A stretch of DNA of 64,000 bases, taken from the NCBI GenBank assembly GCA_917880885.1, contig OU862915.1, positions 34,418,676 to 34,482,675 of the forward strand. The letters run 5' to 3'. The stretch comes from Limnephilus marmoratus. Its lineage: Eukaryota; Arthropoda; Insecta; Trichoptera; Limnephilidae. How positions within the stretch are numbered: position 1 is the stretch's first letter; each line of letters begins with the position of its first letter. Below, in pieces: positions 32,659 to 42,945 of the stretch. A program made the position numbers and the translations under genes. The notes beneath the pieces were generated by a model. That model had not been told where the DNA came from. It ran no database searches and was given only the letters and a program-made list of their open reading frames with translations.

Positions 32659-33347
32659 ACACATGTAATTTCAAGTTTTCCCCACTCCTGTACCCTCATA
32701 TGGTCCAAAAACGAAATTAAGCCAGACGCGGTATTGATACCTAAATCAACTGAAATATGCTATTTTAGTTCAGTGCTTTGTCACCGATCGGCGAGCCGCG
32801 GCGCTGCAGTAGACCAGCGTATATTTTTAGCAAAGTATACGTTTTTATTGGCTTTTATTGACTCGCGTATCGCAACTCCTACATTTGGCAACATCGCTTT
32901 TTAACAGCGTTTCTTCTGTTCTCTGCGAAAATAAAGCAATCATACTTAAATATCGCACATTGCTACGTAAGATTACATTGAAATTCAGCTACATTACCTA
33001 TTCAAAATTGGCGCCAAATATGATTCCAATAAGGATGGATCTTTGTCAAACGTGTGTAATTTATATTTCAATTTCACCAAGACAATGTTGCTACAATATC
33101 GTCGTTATTTACTCATTAAATAATAGTTTTTTTGCTGATATTGAATTTGCCAAAGCTGCATTTTTTTTAAAGTAATGATTTTACTTCTTACTCGCAAAGT
33201 GAATTGAAATTCATTGTTAAACTAATATTCAATCACAGCATCCATGCTTATATCTAAAAATAAAGACGAAATTGCCTAAACTAATTTACTAGAAGTGGAA
33301 TTTTTCTTTTGATTTCTTTTAGTTCTTCTGACTTTTCAATTTCAATT
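32659..33347. other. No recognised gene
   Basis: Contains a 105-codon frame (32858-33175) without any motif I know and without copies here; treated as chance. A GC-richer patch lies at 32785-32820. Confidence 0.4.
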
Positions 33348-33775
33348 TGAGAGGCAGACATGGGTACCGCCTCCCCGGAAACCATTTATTGGATAACCAA
33401 CACTTTTGCCGTAGGTCACCCCAAGTGATTCGCTACATTTGGTGGCTTAGCAGGGGTGCCCGAGTTTGTGGGGTAAGGTTTGCCCGGGTCTTGGCGTTGA
33501 ATGCTTCTGCCCACCATGTGCATGGCAGGCCGGAACGGGAGAGAATGGTTGAGGGAACCATTCTCTCTGACTTCTGACTTCTTCAGCCGTTTTTTCTCGG
33601 AACATCGCCTTGCACCGAAGTGGGAGGGATGGACTCATACATCCGTCACTCCTGGACACACTAACCCCCAGATTAACCTACCCAACCTTCATTCGCTTTT
33701 CTTGCCCAGAACTTCCTTTCCTAAAAAGACCCTCCACACGCATCCAAAAAAATGTCAGCGCTAATGTAAAATGCA
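33348..33775 (+). mobile_element. SINE-alpha copy
   Basis: It starts 'gaggcagacatgggtaccgc' and runs through all family blocks to 'aaagaccctccacac'. The tail is shortened: the hairpin second half is deleted, ending 'gcgctaatgtaaaa'. A local duplication 'gagaatggttgagggaacca' / 'ttctctctgacttctgactt' lies at 33540-33590. Confidence 0.85.
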
Positions 33776-33913
33776 TATTACTAAACTGAAAATGTCCAGA
33801 TCTTCAGAGACTACAATTGCACATTTATGAAAAAGCCGGAGGAAAGTTTAAAAAAAAAACTACCAAGAATTTGGCGATATTAACCAACAAAAAAATATAG
33901 ATGACTATTTTTA

Positions 33914-33960
33914 CTAACGCCGACCGGTTTCGGAACGACCGTTTCTTCCTCATGGCAAAC
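33914..33960 (+). repeat. Single arm of the 3.16-kb fold-back family
   Basis: 'actaacgccgaccggtttcg', 'gaacgaccgttt' repeats the arm and part of the loop found at 3172-3203. Confidence 0.65.
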
Positions 33961-34099
33961 ATATAATGACTTGACAATTACAAAACAGTGGGTTGATACA
34001 ATGTATTATTACTAAGGGTGGGGGCGTGTTTTGTGGTATTTCATAATGTATGAATTCATTAAAAATAATATGTAGTAGGTACTTATTTGCAGCTTGTTC

Positions 34100-34300
34100 T
34101 AGAGTAGTAAATATGCCCGAGGAAGACACGGCATATTATCATGTTAAACAAATTTTTGAGTCAGGCCAAGCCAAAAGTCAGAAAAACAGAAGAGCGATTA
34201 TGAATGTGAATTGTAAATGAGGAAAAGAAATATATGCCAATACCTAGTTGTTTGGCGGTCTCTGCCTACTCCTGCGAAGAAACGTTAGGAGGCTTGATGG
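34100..34300 (-). repeat. Family delta, inverted copy
   Basis: The complement of 24.26-24.40 kb: 'ggcggtctctgcctactcct' at the right and 'ggccaagccaaaagtcag' at the left. Confidence 0.6.
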
Positions 34301-34671
34301 TTAGTTAGTTATTGCTTAACACTATTTATTACTTTTACCGTTTTATGCTTTCCCTTTTTCGTGTTTTCCATTTTTCGTCCTAAAAGAATATAATGCATAT
34401 TTTTGTTTTAACGTCCATAAAATAACCTTAAAATTGTTTCTCCCGTGACGAGAATGCATTAGTTAACTATAATATACTGTCAAACATGATAGATTTGATA
34501 AGCATTTATGTAATTCTATGTTGATTTTAATGACATTAGAAAATACTCACAATTACTGTGGATTAAAGATATTTTTTTTACTGAATGATTATATAAAAAA
34601 AATTCAACACGTGGCTGATAAATAAAAAAAGACCAGCATAACCAATTTGCGTATAAACGCTTTTTTATGTA
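34301..34671. other. No recognised feature
   Basis: AT-rich sequence with no gene. Confidence 0.4.
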
Positions 34672-34960
34672 AATTCCTCACAAGAGCCTCAGCTTCTCCC
34701 GTCTGGAGCCAGTGAGACTATGGCATCCCCGATTTGGGGTATGTTGTGAGGATAAAGCAAGTGGGGAGGGGAAGGAGATGGTGAATAAAAAGGTGGGCTT
34801 GCTTTACCTGGCTTTTCAGATCTAGTCACCAAACACGGCTAAAGCCATTTCAATTAATTTATTTTGAATGGTGGTCTTACACAAGGGCGATACTGAGAGT
34901 ATCTTCCACTCTGGAACGTGCCGCAAATATACTAGATATGTATATTAAGGCGGAACGAAA
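34672..34960 (-). mobile_element. Family gamma retroposon, near complete
   Basis: Reads on the minus strand from 'cacgttccagagtggaaga' (34920) to 'ttatgtaaattcctcac' region at 34672. It shares 'gtctggagccagtgagacta' and 'caccaaacacggctaaagcc' with 41.15-41.40 kb. The short inverted words 'gtctc' / 'gagac' near the 3' end suggest a terminal hairpin. Confidence 0.7.
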
Positions 34961-35371
34961 TTTTTTTTTTTCTAATTTTTATTTGGAATAGTTGTATTAA
35001 GTTGCCAATTGCCATCAATTATCTCAATTAAAAATATAAAAAATATTAGACAACGGTAAAAGCCCCCGCCAAGACATTGAACATTTACAAAAACGACAGT
35101 TTTGGGGCTATTTGCGCGGCCTACAAAACAGTACAGAATTTATTAAAATAGGTTTATTTTATTTAATAATATATTTAAATATCGTTAACTAGCTGTTGCA
35201 ATCAAATATTTCATTATTGTGTTATGGGTCGAAGCGGGGGGAGGCAGGTGACAATCTACGAAATGCAGTGTTTTGTTTAAACTAGTGTCGATAATTATCT
35301 CAAGATGAAGGGTCTCGCGTCAATTATATTCACGAGTACTTGTTGATAAACGTTTTTTTAAGTGATTTAAC
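34961..35371. other. No recognised feature
   Basis: AT-rich sequence leading into the pseudogene. Confidence 0.4.
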
Positions 35372-36990
35372 ATGACTTCTACAAGACAAACGTTAAATGG
35401 AAATTTGGTGAAAATACAGATTTGAAAGTGAATATCCTACCAACATATGAAAATGTGATGAATTCTATGAATGAGTTCGACAAAACTTAAAAGTAAGGAA
35501 TAACACATCAAAAGAACCTACGTTTTTGGAAATTGCCGAAATAGCTGGAACGAAAATTGAAGAATTGTGGATAAAATCTTCTATTCCAATTGCCACACTT
35601 ACAGTTACTATAAAGTTATCACTCAAAGTGTTATAATTTGAAAAGTCTTTGAAGAAACTTAAGGAAGAAAAGTTAGAAGAGTTCAGAGTACAAAGTAGAT
35701 AGCTTTTTGACATAGCTGCATGTAAATGTAAAGAATTTGTAAGCTGTACTTGTTTGAGGGAAAAAGTGCTAAAAGAGGAACAAAATTTTTTAGAAGACCA
35801 ACGCACTAACAGGCTAAAACTGTTTTAAAAGGACCGAAGAGGTTAAGAGTGATTGTACAAGAGAAACATATTTCGATTATAAAAAAAACCAGGTTCTATT
35901 TATGTTGGGTATGTGGTTCCAACATCGGACAGTGCAAGAAATATTGAAAGAGCTATCCACAGCTTTTAACGACTGAAAAGATATCACTAGAGGGTTTAAT
36001 GGCTGTTGGCTGTGATGGAACAAACACAAATGCAGGGAAAGTGAGAGGCGTGATTCCTCTTTTGGAAAACAGACTGTCTCGACCATTGCAATGGATAATT
36101 TGTCTCTTACAAGCCAATGAGTTACCATTGAGGCATTTGTTTACCTATTCGGATGGCCCTACTGTAGGACCTATATCATTTGCAGGTCAAATTGGTAAAG
36201 CATTAGAGATATGCGAGACGCTGCCGTTGGCCAAGTTTGAGAAGATAGAAGGTGAACTACCTCCACAAATATCCACAGATCTCAGTACAGACAAGAAATA
36301 TTTACAAAAAATTACTACTGCTGTCATAAATGGATCCTGTTCTCCTGATTTATTAAAGAGAAGCCTAGGTAAATAGCATACTGCGTTTGAATATGTCTAC
36401 GAAAAATCCACAACAAAATCTTGTGACTTTAGCAAATCATACTCTCCTGACTGGTTTGCTATCAAAACACATTCATCCTGCAAAGATGGTTCAAATTATG
36501 TATGGAAACTCATTAACAGCACTAGATATTTGTCCAACGAGTTGTTAGCGATAGTGGACCCTGTTATAATTCGAAACAGTTACTTTGCTCAACCAGAAAA
36601 CTTGCTGTTGTGTATGATAACAGATTCACGTAAGCAGATTAGAGAACTCGCTGCTAGACGCATTTTAAAGGCTCGTGAAGTTAATAAAAATTCTGTTTGG
36701 CACTTGTTTGAGATGCCAAAAGTGGACTACAATGCACTTTCTTACATAGACATGATTGACTGGCAACAAAATATGTATAAACACCCAATACTTATGAATA
36801 TTTCCAATAAGCACTTACAAGATCTTATTGAAAATTGAGAACAAACAGTGTTGGAGTTTATGAGACTGCCTTGCCACATCCAGGCTGTGGAAAGATCTGT
36901 AAAAGTTTTGACAAAAGCATCTATAAGTGTATGCGACAAGACAAGACAAGAAGGATTCATAAAATCTAAATGAGCATCTCGAAAGCTCAT
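35372..36990 (+). pseudogene. Decayed gene of a dispersed, uncharacterised protein family
   Basis: Successive plus-strand pieces read as one protein broken by stops and frameshifts. About 35420-35830 gives 'TFLEIAEIAGTKIEELWIK', then 'FDIAACKCKEF', then 'LEDQRTNRLKL'. Bases 35999-36376 give an open piece with 'VGCDGTNTNAGKVRGVI', 'RPLQWIICLLQANELPLRHL' and 'ISFAGQIGKAL'. About 36376-36530 is broken. Bases 36530-36838 give 'AIVDPVIIRNSYFAQPENLL', then 'IRELAARRILKAR'. Beyond 36838 the frame is short and stops near 36970. I recognise this order from multi-copy proteins of unknown function in aphid and other invertebrate genomes; I cannot name a domain. CKCxxF-x-C suggests a metal site. At least three in-frame stops rule out an intact product. 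It may itself belong to a mobile element, as no introns are evident. Confidence 0.7.
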
Positions 36991-37424
36991 GCCAAAGTTT
37001 GAGATGAAAAAGGATTTTTGTCATAAAAAATGATGTTATGCATACCAACATAACTTTCTGAACCTGTGTTTACTTTTCAAATAAATGATTTTATTAGTTA
37101 AAATGAACTTTTATTTTATCATTTAATGCATAACATATTATATTTACTTATTATTTTGTTTATAGGGTGGATAATACAAAACATCTATAAAAACTTAAAA
37201 AATAAAATATCAAGTCTATGGCGGGAGCTCAAGCTGTCGAGCTAGAACTTCCAAATTGAGAAGTGTTATTTACAATTACATAAAGCAACTTTTACCTGGT
37301 ATTCCAATTCGAATTTCGAAAAAAAAAAATTTTTCATACAAAAGTGTTCCACCCTAAATTGTATATTATTGTTAAGGAATTAATTGTGAAATAACAAAAA
37401 TTCGTAAAATAAAATGTATTTGCC
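36991..37424. other. No recognised feature
   Basis: AT-rich sequence; possible 3' remainder of the pseudogene up to about 37110 ('aataaatgattttatt'). Confidence 0.4.
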
Positions 37425-37505
37425 CACGCCCGGATTGATCCCGCTACCTTTATTGCAAGTCAAGAACCTTACCCTCAGACCACGCCGTTGTCACTACTTA
37501 CTTTA
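37425..37505 (-). pseudogene. tRNA-related SINE head (minus strand)
   Basis: On the minus strand: 'gtggtctgagggtaaggttc', 'ttgacttgcaa', then 'gcgggatcaatccgggc'. It has box-A- and box-B-like parts at tRNA spacing. A relative lies at 55.99-56.07 kb ('cgaggggtaaggttctcg', 'gcagattcaaattcc'). Followed on the minus strand by AT-rich sequence. Confidence 0.55.
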
Positions 37506-37570
37506 CTTATTTACTTTATTTAAAAAAAAATAATAACATGCATTTTTGCTCATCTTTTATTAATTTTTTT

Positions 37571-37945
37571 TCATTAACTCCACACAGGAGGCCCTGAGGA
37601 AAATAATTTCCCTCTAATTGTCATCTGGGATGCTGTGTGGAGGGTCTTTTCGAGAAGAGGAAGGAATGAATATTTGTCTTGAAGAGACTCATGTTGTAAG
37701 AAGGAGAAACACAGAGGCCGGCAAATCATTTCATAGCCGCGCTGTTGAACACAAGAACGAGTCGAAGAAGCGACTCGTTCTCGTGTGACAAATGTCAATC
37801 GTGTACAAATGTAGGGCACGCGTTTGGCGTGTTTCCCGACTATGCACCGGTGCCGAAAGGGTCAGTTATGCAAATCCTTCGAAGCCACTTCCATTATAAT
37901 ACCGGTAGAACAAGGATAGCATTCCCACCCGACGCCTGTGCTCTA
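37571..37945 (-). mobile_element. LINE A 3' end, interrupted by LINE B
   Basis: On the minus strand it carries the LINE A C-terminal coding trace and the 3' hairpin 'ctccacacag' / 'ctgtgtggag' (37578-37587 / 37633-37642). The inner stem's second half is lost ('cctctaattg'). The upstream part stops at 'gcctgtgctcta' (37945), and LINE A resumes at about 39247 after the LINE B insertion. The coding part has small insertions relative to 59.34-59.70 kb ('aaagggtcagttatg'). Confidence 0.85.
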
Positions 37946-39250
37946 ATTTTTTTTTTTTTTATTTATTTATTTATCTATAAAAGGTATGTTTACATAACAT
38001 TATTCGATGCCTGTCTCACTAGGGAATACCTGTGTTGAGACAGGCGTAGAGGTACATAAATGAGTATCATACATAAGAATATTTAATTACAACATGAGAA
38101 TATTTAAGGTAAGATACATACTGATTTATACAATTCAAACAGAAAGATGATTAAGATTGAGGGTTAATATCATAAAGAGAGCATTATATAGGTGAAGGAA
38201 GAGATGAATAAAGTAGTAAATCCTTTCGAGTCTATATAGGAAGTTATATTATACATATAGGATTTTACTATTTTAAGTTTTTTAATAAGGGTAAGGACAT
38301 ACGTGAGATGGTAATTCTGTCTATTTGTACTCTATTTTACAGATGTTAGCAGTAGTGTGGCGTCCAATACTTATAATCCATTTCTTTAAATCTTGTTTGT
38401 ATTTGGTCTTTGATTCGGTTTGTCTAATCGTGGCTGGAAGTGTATTGTATAGTTTGCAAGCTATGTATTTAAAGTGTTTTTGTCCAAAGGTGGTTTTAGA
38501 AAAGGGAGTTTGGAGAAGTTCTTTATTTTTGGCTCGTGTATTGTGTATCATTTGTGTTGGTTTGTATAGGATTTTGTTGTTTTTATGTAAATAAAGTAAG
38601 ATGGATTTTGCGTAGAGCTGTTTAATGTCCATAACGTTGAAAGTATTGAAGATCGTATCAGTGCTGGTAGTGAGAGGAAGTTTAAGAATTATTTTTATTA
38701 TTAGTTTTTGTGCTTTAATGATGGGTTCGAGGGCATTATAATAAGTGTTACCCCAAGCTAAAATTCCGTATTCGATGTGAGATTGGCACAGTGAGTAATA
38801 CACTGTTTTTAAAAGTTGTAGGTTAAGGAAATTGCGCGTTTGTTTGAAAAAGTAAATAGATTTGCGGATTTTGTTTGTAGTGTTAAGTATATGTTGCTTC
38901 CAATTTAGATGTGTATCAAAGGTTAATCCTAAATATTTGATAGTTGCTACTTGTTCTAGGCATGGGCAGTTGCAATTCCTGTTCTGAGATGAGTTATTAC
39001 ATTCGTGTATTTTTAATTTTGGGTGTAGGTTTGGTTTTGTGATATTGGTAAGACTAGACAGTAAGTATTTTGTTTTCTGTATATTAAGAGCTAATGTGTT
39101 CGAGTCAAGCCAATATTTAACCTTTTGAATTCCTACCTCCGCTTTAGAATATACGGTAGGCCAATCTTTTGCTTGAAATAGTAGTACAGTGTCGTCGGCG
39201 AAACTGACAATAGTGGCATCGATATCTAGGTTACACAACCCGTTAATGAT
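37946..39250 (-). mobile_element. LINE B inserted in LINE A
   Basis: Reads on the minus strand from about 39248 to a poly(A) plus (AAAT)n tail at 37946-37976. The 3' UTR holds a 10-bp hairpin 'gcctgtctca' / 'tgagacaggc' (38009-38018 / 38036-38045). The 5' end is truncated inside the RT palm. On both sides LINE A sequence is found ('gacgcctgtgctcta' left, 'gattgcaacccgtctg' right). No clear target duplication could be read. Confidence 0.85.
38321..39238 (-). CDS. LINE B reverse transcriptase, 5'-truncated open frame
   Basis: A 305-codon frame without stops. The catalytic motif 'VSFADDTVLLF' lies at residues 11-21. Then come 'WLDSNTLALNIQKTKYL' (palm/thumb), 'IKYLGLTFDTHLNWKQHI', 'IEYGILAWGN' and a C-terminal 'AKNKELLQTPFSKTTFGQKH', 'YNTLPATIRQTES'. 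These are in the usual order for Jockey-superfamily RTs. The frame continues open upstream of the first Met ('INGLC') to the truncation near 39248. Motifs A and B, fingers and endonuclease are missing, so it cannot act alone. Relatives with the same layout are at 50.16 and 56.5 kb. Open state despite truncation implies recent insertion. Confidence 0.85.
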   Translation of the reverse strand: MCNLDIDATIVSFADDTVLLFQAKDWPTVYSKAEVGIQKVKYWLDSNTLALNIQKTKYLLSSLTNITKPNLHPKLKIHECNNSSQNRNCNCPCLEQVATIKYLGLTFDTHLNWKQHILNTTNKIRKSIYFFKQTRNFLNLQLLKTVYYSLCQSHIEYGILAWGNTYYNALEPIIKAQKLIIKIILKLPLTTSTDTIFNTFNVMDIKQLYAKSILLYLHKNNKILYKPTQMIHNTRAKNKELLQTPFSKTTFGQKHFKYIACKLYNTLPATIRQTESKTKYKQDLKKWIISIGRHTTANICKIEYK

Positions 39251-39440
39251 TGCAACCCGTCTGTTAAGATGGGAGAATCTATCAAACGGACCGCCCGTTT
39301 TTGCCCAGAGTCGAGGGTATTTTTCAGGTATTTTGGAGCTTCAGACCAGAGGTGGCTGCCAAATTCAACCGTGGGGCACACATGTGATTTGTACAGGTTT
39401 AGCAGTTGTATACTATTAAAGTATCTGCGGGCCCTGTAAA
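39247..39440 (-). pseudogene. LINE A, part upstream of the LINE B insertion
   Basis: On the minus strand: 'LLNLYKSHVCPTVEFGSHLW', then 'KYLKN', then 'KRAVRLIDSPILTDGLQ'. It is colinear with 13.5-13.67 kb and continues logically into the 37.57-37.95 kb part. It keeps 13 bp that the 13.5-kb copy has lost. Confidence 0.75.
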
Positions 39441-40095
39441 GTAACGCCCAGTTTTTGAGAGGTTTTATACCCTTTTAACATTTTTATAAGCTTTTATGCC
39501 TTTTTTATGATAAAAAAATCATTTGGGTTCCTACATTGAATTTTTTTTTTAAAATTTTATACAATGTTAATTTAATTTTATGTAACTAATTCAATTTTGT
39601 TCATCTTTAAGCAAAAGCAAAATAATGCCAATCTTATTGTGACACGAGAATTCCATGAATGTAATGGTTGACTGTTGAATGTTCAATGACTCATAGAAAA
39701 ATAAACAATAAAAATGAAATAACTTGATTAAGATAAATAATTATCACATAATGTGCATCGATTGTGGTTCGGAAAGAATTTAGAACGATTTACGAGGCAG
39801 TTTGTTTATATGGATACGTATGAACACTTGAGATGTAGGTTAAGTTATGAATGCATCAGCTGTCCCGAGGACGCTTATCACATAATAGTCGAACATTTTA
39901 TTTATTGTGGCTTGGACTTTTTTGTTTCAAGTTACGATTAGTCGACGCCGATTAAAATGATATGGTGTTTTGGTGTTTTCTTCACATGTATGACCAGCAG
40001 AGCAGTACATTCGACCGGTCCATGGCCGAGTTTGGATCCCACTCAGGAGTTGTATGTTAAGTTCATCTGTGGCTAAATCCTCCATCTCGACACAA
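39441..40095. other. No firm feature
   Basis: AT-rich sequence. A 62-codon frame (39753-39941) has 'CISCPEDAYHIIVEHFIYC', vaguely like the Cys/His end of R1-type LINE proteins. It is too short to call. Confidence 0.35.
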
Positions 40096-40096
40096 G

Positions 40097-40175
40097 CAAC
40101 AATTTCTGCTTACTATTTTTCGTTTCATCGATTTTCAAATCACAACGGTCCTAAAGAAGTTTTACTTTAAATATC
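40097..40175 (-). repeat. Satellite-related fragment
   Basis: 'tttttcgtttcatcgatttt', 'caaatcacaacggtcctaaa', 'gaagttttact' equals the complement of the satellite's 'aaacttctttaggaccg', 'ttgtgatttgaaactgg' region. Only this end is kept. Confidence 0.75.
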
Positions 40176-40320
40176 GTAATGTGAGAAAGAGCTTGGACCC
40201 AAATTAAAAAGAGAAGGTTATCTTTATATTGATATTGTGCACTTAATATCGTATTTTATTATGCTAGTGCACTGCACTATAATTTGCAAAGGGACAATAC
40301 TTTGCCTAATAATATTTATT

Positions 40321-40768
40321 AGAGGCGGGTATGGGTACCGCCGCCCAGGGAATCATTTATTGGATAACCAACACCTCTGCCATAGGTCACCCTAAGTGGT
40401 TCGCTACGTTTGGTGACTTGGTAGGGGTGCCTGGGTTCATGGGGTGAGGTTTATCCGAGTCTTGGTAGCGTATGCGCCTGCTCACCAGCTGCATGGCAGG
40501 CCGGATCGCGAGAGAATGGTTGAGGGAGTTCCTTTAACTTCTCCAGCCGTACTCTCTGGGAATATTGCGTTACACCGCAGTGGGAGGCATGGATTCATAC
40601 GTCCGTCATTCCTGGACACACTAAACCCCGATTCCTACTCATCCCTAATAACCTTTTCATTTCCAAAACTTCCACTCCTTCCTTTCCCTAAAAAGACCCT
40701 CCATACAACATCTCTGATGGAATTCTTTTTTCCTCAGAGCCTTCTGTATGGAGCTAATGTAAAAAAGT
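40321..40768 (+). mobile_element. SINE-alpha, nearly complete copy
   Basis: The best full-length example in the window: start 'gaggcgggtatgggtaccgc', 'ggaatcatttattggataac', 'ggttcgctacgtttggtgac', 'ggccggatcgcgagagaatg', 'ccgcagtgggaggcatgg', tail 'aaagaccctccatacaaca' and 'gagctaatgtaaaaaa'. About 445 bp. No tRNA, 5S or 7SL promoter was recognised at the head. The tail hairpin has lost part of its inner stem. Confidence 0.9.
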
Positions 40769-41039
40769 AAGATATTTTCAAATATTGTCTGGTTATTCGT
40801 AACCAGGGAATGTTTGTCTTTCTTAAAATTTAAAAAAGAAATCCTTACCTATGTTTTTATTTTTAACTTTATGAGCCCTCAAATTATAACATTTAATTAT
40901 GAATATGTTGATATTTCGATCAACATATTAAAATCTTGCTATCTTTTTCGATCAACATACCATGTTGATCGAAAAATCCTCAAAGATGTAACGAAAAATC
41001 CTCAAACATGTAAAAAATAATTCAATGAATAAAGAAAAC

Positions 41040-41145
41040 TTTTATAAAATATATATTTAAATGAAGAAAATATTAGCGAAACTCATTCGAAAATCTGGAA
41101 ACAGAAAAATCAGAAAAAGATATTGGCAATATCGTATAATACGAG
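41040..41145 (-). mobile_element. SINE-beta copy (minus)
   Basis: The complement reads 'attgccaatatctttttctg', 'tttttctgtttccagatttt', 'cgaatgagtttcgc', 'ttcttcatttaaata'. It lies head to head with the adjoining gamma element. Confidence 0.7.
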
Positions 41146-41149
41146 TAGG

Positions 41150-41406
41150 TAAAGTATATTTTCGGCACGTTCCAGAGCGGAAGATACTCTCAGTATCGCC
41201 CTGGTATAACGTTGCTTGCAATGGCTTTAGCGTGTTTGGTGACCAGATCAGAATAGCCAGGTACTTTCCCACCTTCCTCTTTCCCATCTCCTTCCCATCC
41301 TCACTACCTTCAGCCTCACAGCATACTCCAATTGGAGATGCCATAGTCTCACTGGACCAGACGGGAGTAATTCGAGACTCTTGCGCGGTGCTCATGTAAA
41401 AAAAAG
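41150..41406 (+). mobile_element. Family gamma retroposon with A-tail
   Basis: 'cggcacgttccagagcgg', 'gaagatactctcagtatcgc', 'ggtgaccagatcagaa', 'gccatagtctcactgg', 'gcggtgctcatgtaaaaaaa'. The end strongly recalls the SINE-alpha and LINE A end ('gagctaatgtaaaaaaa'), and 'agtctc' / 'gagact' (41345, 41372) can form a terminal stem. The 112-codon frames on both strands are side effects and not conserved. Confidence 0.75.
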
Positions 41407-41589
41407 TGAAATCACTTCCATACTGCAGGTCACGATTCCTTTAAATTTTCTAGATTCTCCTTGTACCAATTCTCAGCATCTCCTTTCGTTCGTTGTACAA
41501 TAAAAATACATTTACTGTATATTTTAAATACTGTTTTAGCCTTCAAATCTTTAAACATTTTTGGAATTTCGGAAAGGTTCCCATTTCCA

Positions 41590-41860
41590 AATTTACTCCC
41601 TTCTATACCCTACCGTTACTATGTCACCTTTGCAATCCCTCCCTCTGCCATCCCTCGTCCTCCATCCCTTACCCTCACCCTCTCGTGTGTGTCCTTTCCC
41701 ATGCGCCCTCGTTACACTCTCGCGACCCTCACCCCTCTTGCGTTCCTTTCCACCTTCCCATCTTCCCTGCTTTCTCCCCTTCCGCGAACTCGTCCCTCGT
41801 TGATATTCCCAATCCCAAATTTCCCCTTCCCCTTCCCCTCCCTTCATCACTCCTTGAAGC
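41590..41860. repeat. Pyrimidine-rich low-complexity tract
   Basis: C/T-rich plus strand ('ccctccctctgccatccct' and similar) keeps several frames open, the longest 206 codons. The predicted peptides are Pro/Ser/Leu strings with no domain. I read this as composition, not a gene. Confidence 0.7.
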
Positions 41861-41919
41861 GAAACTAAATGAAAAACATACGTATCAAACAACTCGCACG
41901 CCACTAATTGTAATTTTTT

Positions 41920-42115
41920 ATACAAATTTCATAACGCCAGAGCTCACTATTATATATAGAAAAATTCACGGATGTGCGCATAACAACTCACCAAAGTTTC
42001 ATCGCTATCGGATGAATGCCAAAAGAAATAATTTCATAGCGCTAGAGCTCACCACAGAAACCATCGCGGGCATGCGCACGACAAATCTCCAAATTATCAT
42101 CGTAATCGTATGAAT
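41920..42115 (+). repeat. Imperfect ~75-bp tandem pair
   Basis: 'ttcataacgccagagctcac' (about 41927) and 'ttcatagcgctagagctcac' (about 42033), each followed by 'atgtgcgca' / 'atgcgcacg', then 'accaaagtttcatcg' / 'ccaaattatcatcg'. Confidence 0.6.
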
Positions 42116-42162
42116 GCTTTAGGTACATAAACATTCGTTTTTAAATAAAGATTATTTTTACA

Positions 42163-42450
42163 TTAGCCAGGGGGGGCAGGAGAAATTTCCACAGGAAGCC
42201 CTGAGGTAGGTGTCCAGGAGTGATGGACGTATGAATCCAATCCTCCCACTGCGTTGCAAGGCGATGTGTCGAGAGATTATGGCTGGAGAGAATAAAAGAT
42301 CACCCTCAACCAGTCTCTCTCGATTATACCCACCACGCAGCAGGTGGGCAGACGCATCGGTCACCAAAACCTGGATAAACCTCACCCCATGAACCCGGTT
42401 ACCCCTGCTAAGTCAACAAACGTAGCGAACCCCTTGGGGTGACAGCATTT
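42163..42450 (-). mobile_element. SINE-alpha copy (minus)
   Basis: Complement order: 'ggttcgctacgtttg', 'ggggtgaggtttatcc', 'actggttgagggtga', 'tctctcgacacatcgc', 'cgcagtgggagg', ending near 'ggaaatttctcctg'. The 3' tail is rearranged ('caggaagccctgaggtag'). Confidence 0.8.
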
Positions 42451-42504
42451 ATATGATAAGCATTAATATAATTATAATTTAACTCTTCATTCATTATTAA
42501 AATA

Positions 42505-42945
42505 ATTTTCCTCAGGGCCTATGCTATCTTTCGCGATGCTATTTGGAGAGACTTTTTAGGTGAAGAAAGAGAGGAAGTTCTGGGAAAGAAAGGGATACCA
42601 GGGGTGGGTAGGAATCTGGGAGAGTGTGTCCAGAAGTGAGGGACGTATGAATCCATCCCTCCCACTGCGGTGCAAGGTGATGTTCCGAGAGAGTACGGCT
42701 GGAGAATCAACCAACCAATCCCTCAACCATTCTCTCCCGATCCGGCCTGTTATGCAGCTGGTGGGTAGACGCACCCGCCGCCAAGAACCAGATAAACCCC
42801 ACCACATGAGCATAGAATATTATAGGGCACCCCTGCTAAGTTACCAAACGTAGCGAACCACTTGGGGTGACCTATGGCAGAAGTCTTAATGGCAAGATTA
42901 TCCAAATGGGTTCCCAGGGCAGCAGTACCATACCCGCCACCCAAA
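42505..42945 (-). mobile_element. SINE-alpha copy (minus), second
   Basis: Near full length: 5' end at 'gggtggcgggtatgg' (about 42940) to the tail 'ggccctgaggaaaattattt' at about 42520. It has a 12-bp A/T-rich insertion, 'aatattctatgct', at about 42807-42820 within the 'gcccgggttcatggg' block. Confidence 0.85.

Noticed and set aside
32858..33175. 105-codon plus-strand frame
   Set aside because: No motif, no copy elsewhere in the window and length within chance for this composition.
39753..39941. Possible zinc-knuckle 'CISCPEDAYHIIVEHFIYC'
   Set aside because: It recalls the end of R1-type LINE proteins, but one short motif without RT sequence nearby is not enough.
41057..41399. Two 112-codon frames on opposite strands
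   Set aside because: Both run through retroposon gamma and SINE-beta sequence, and are not preserved in the other gamma copies.
41493..42113. 206-codon open frame on the plus strand
   Set aside because: It lies mostly in a C/T-rich tract that keeps several frames open at once on both strands; the peptide is low-complexity with no domain.
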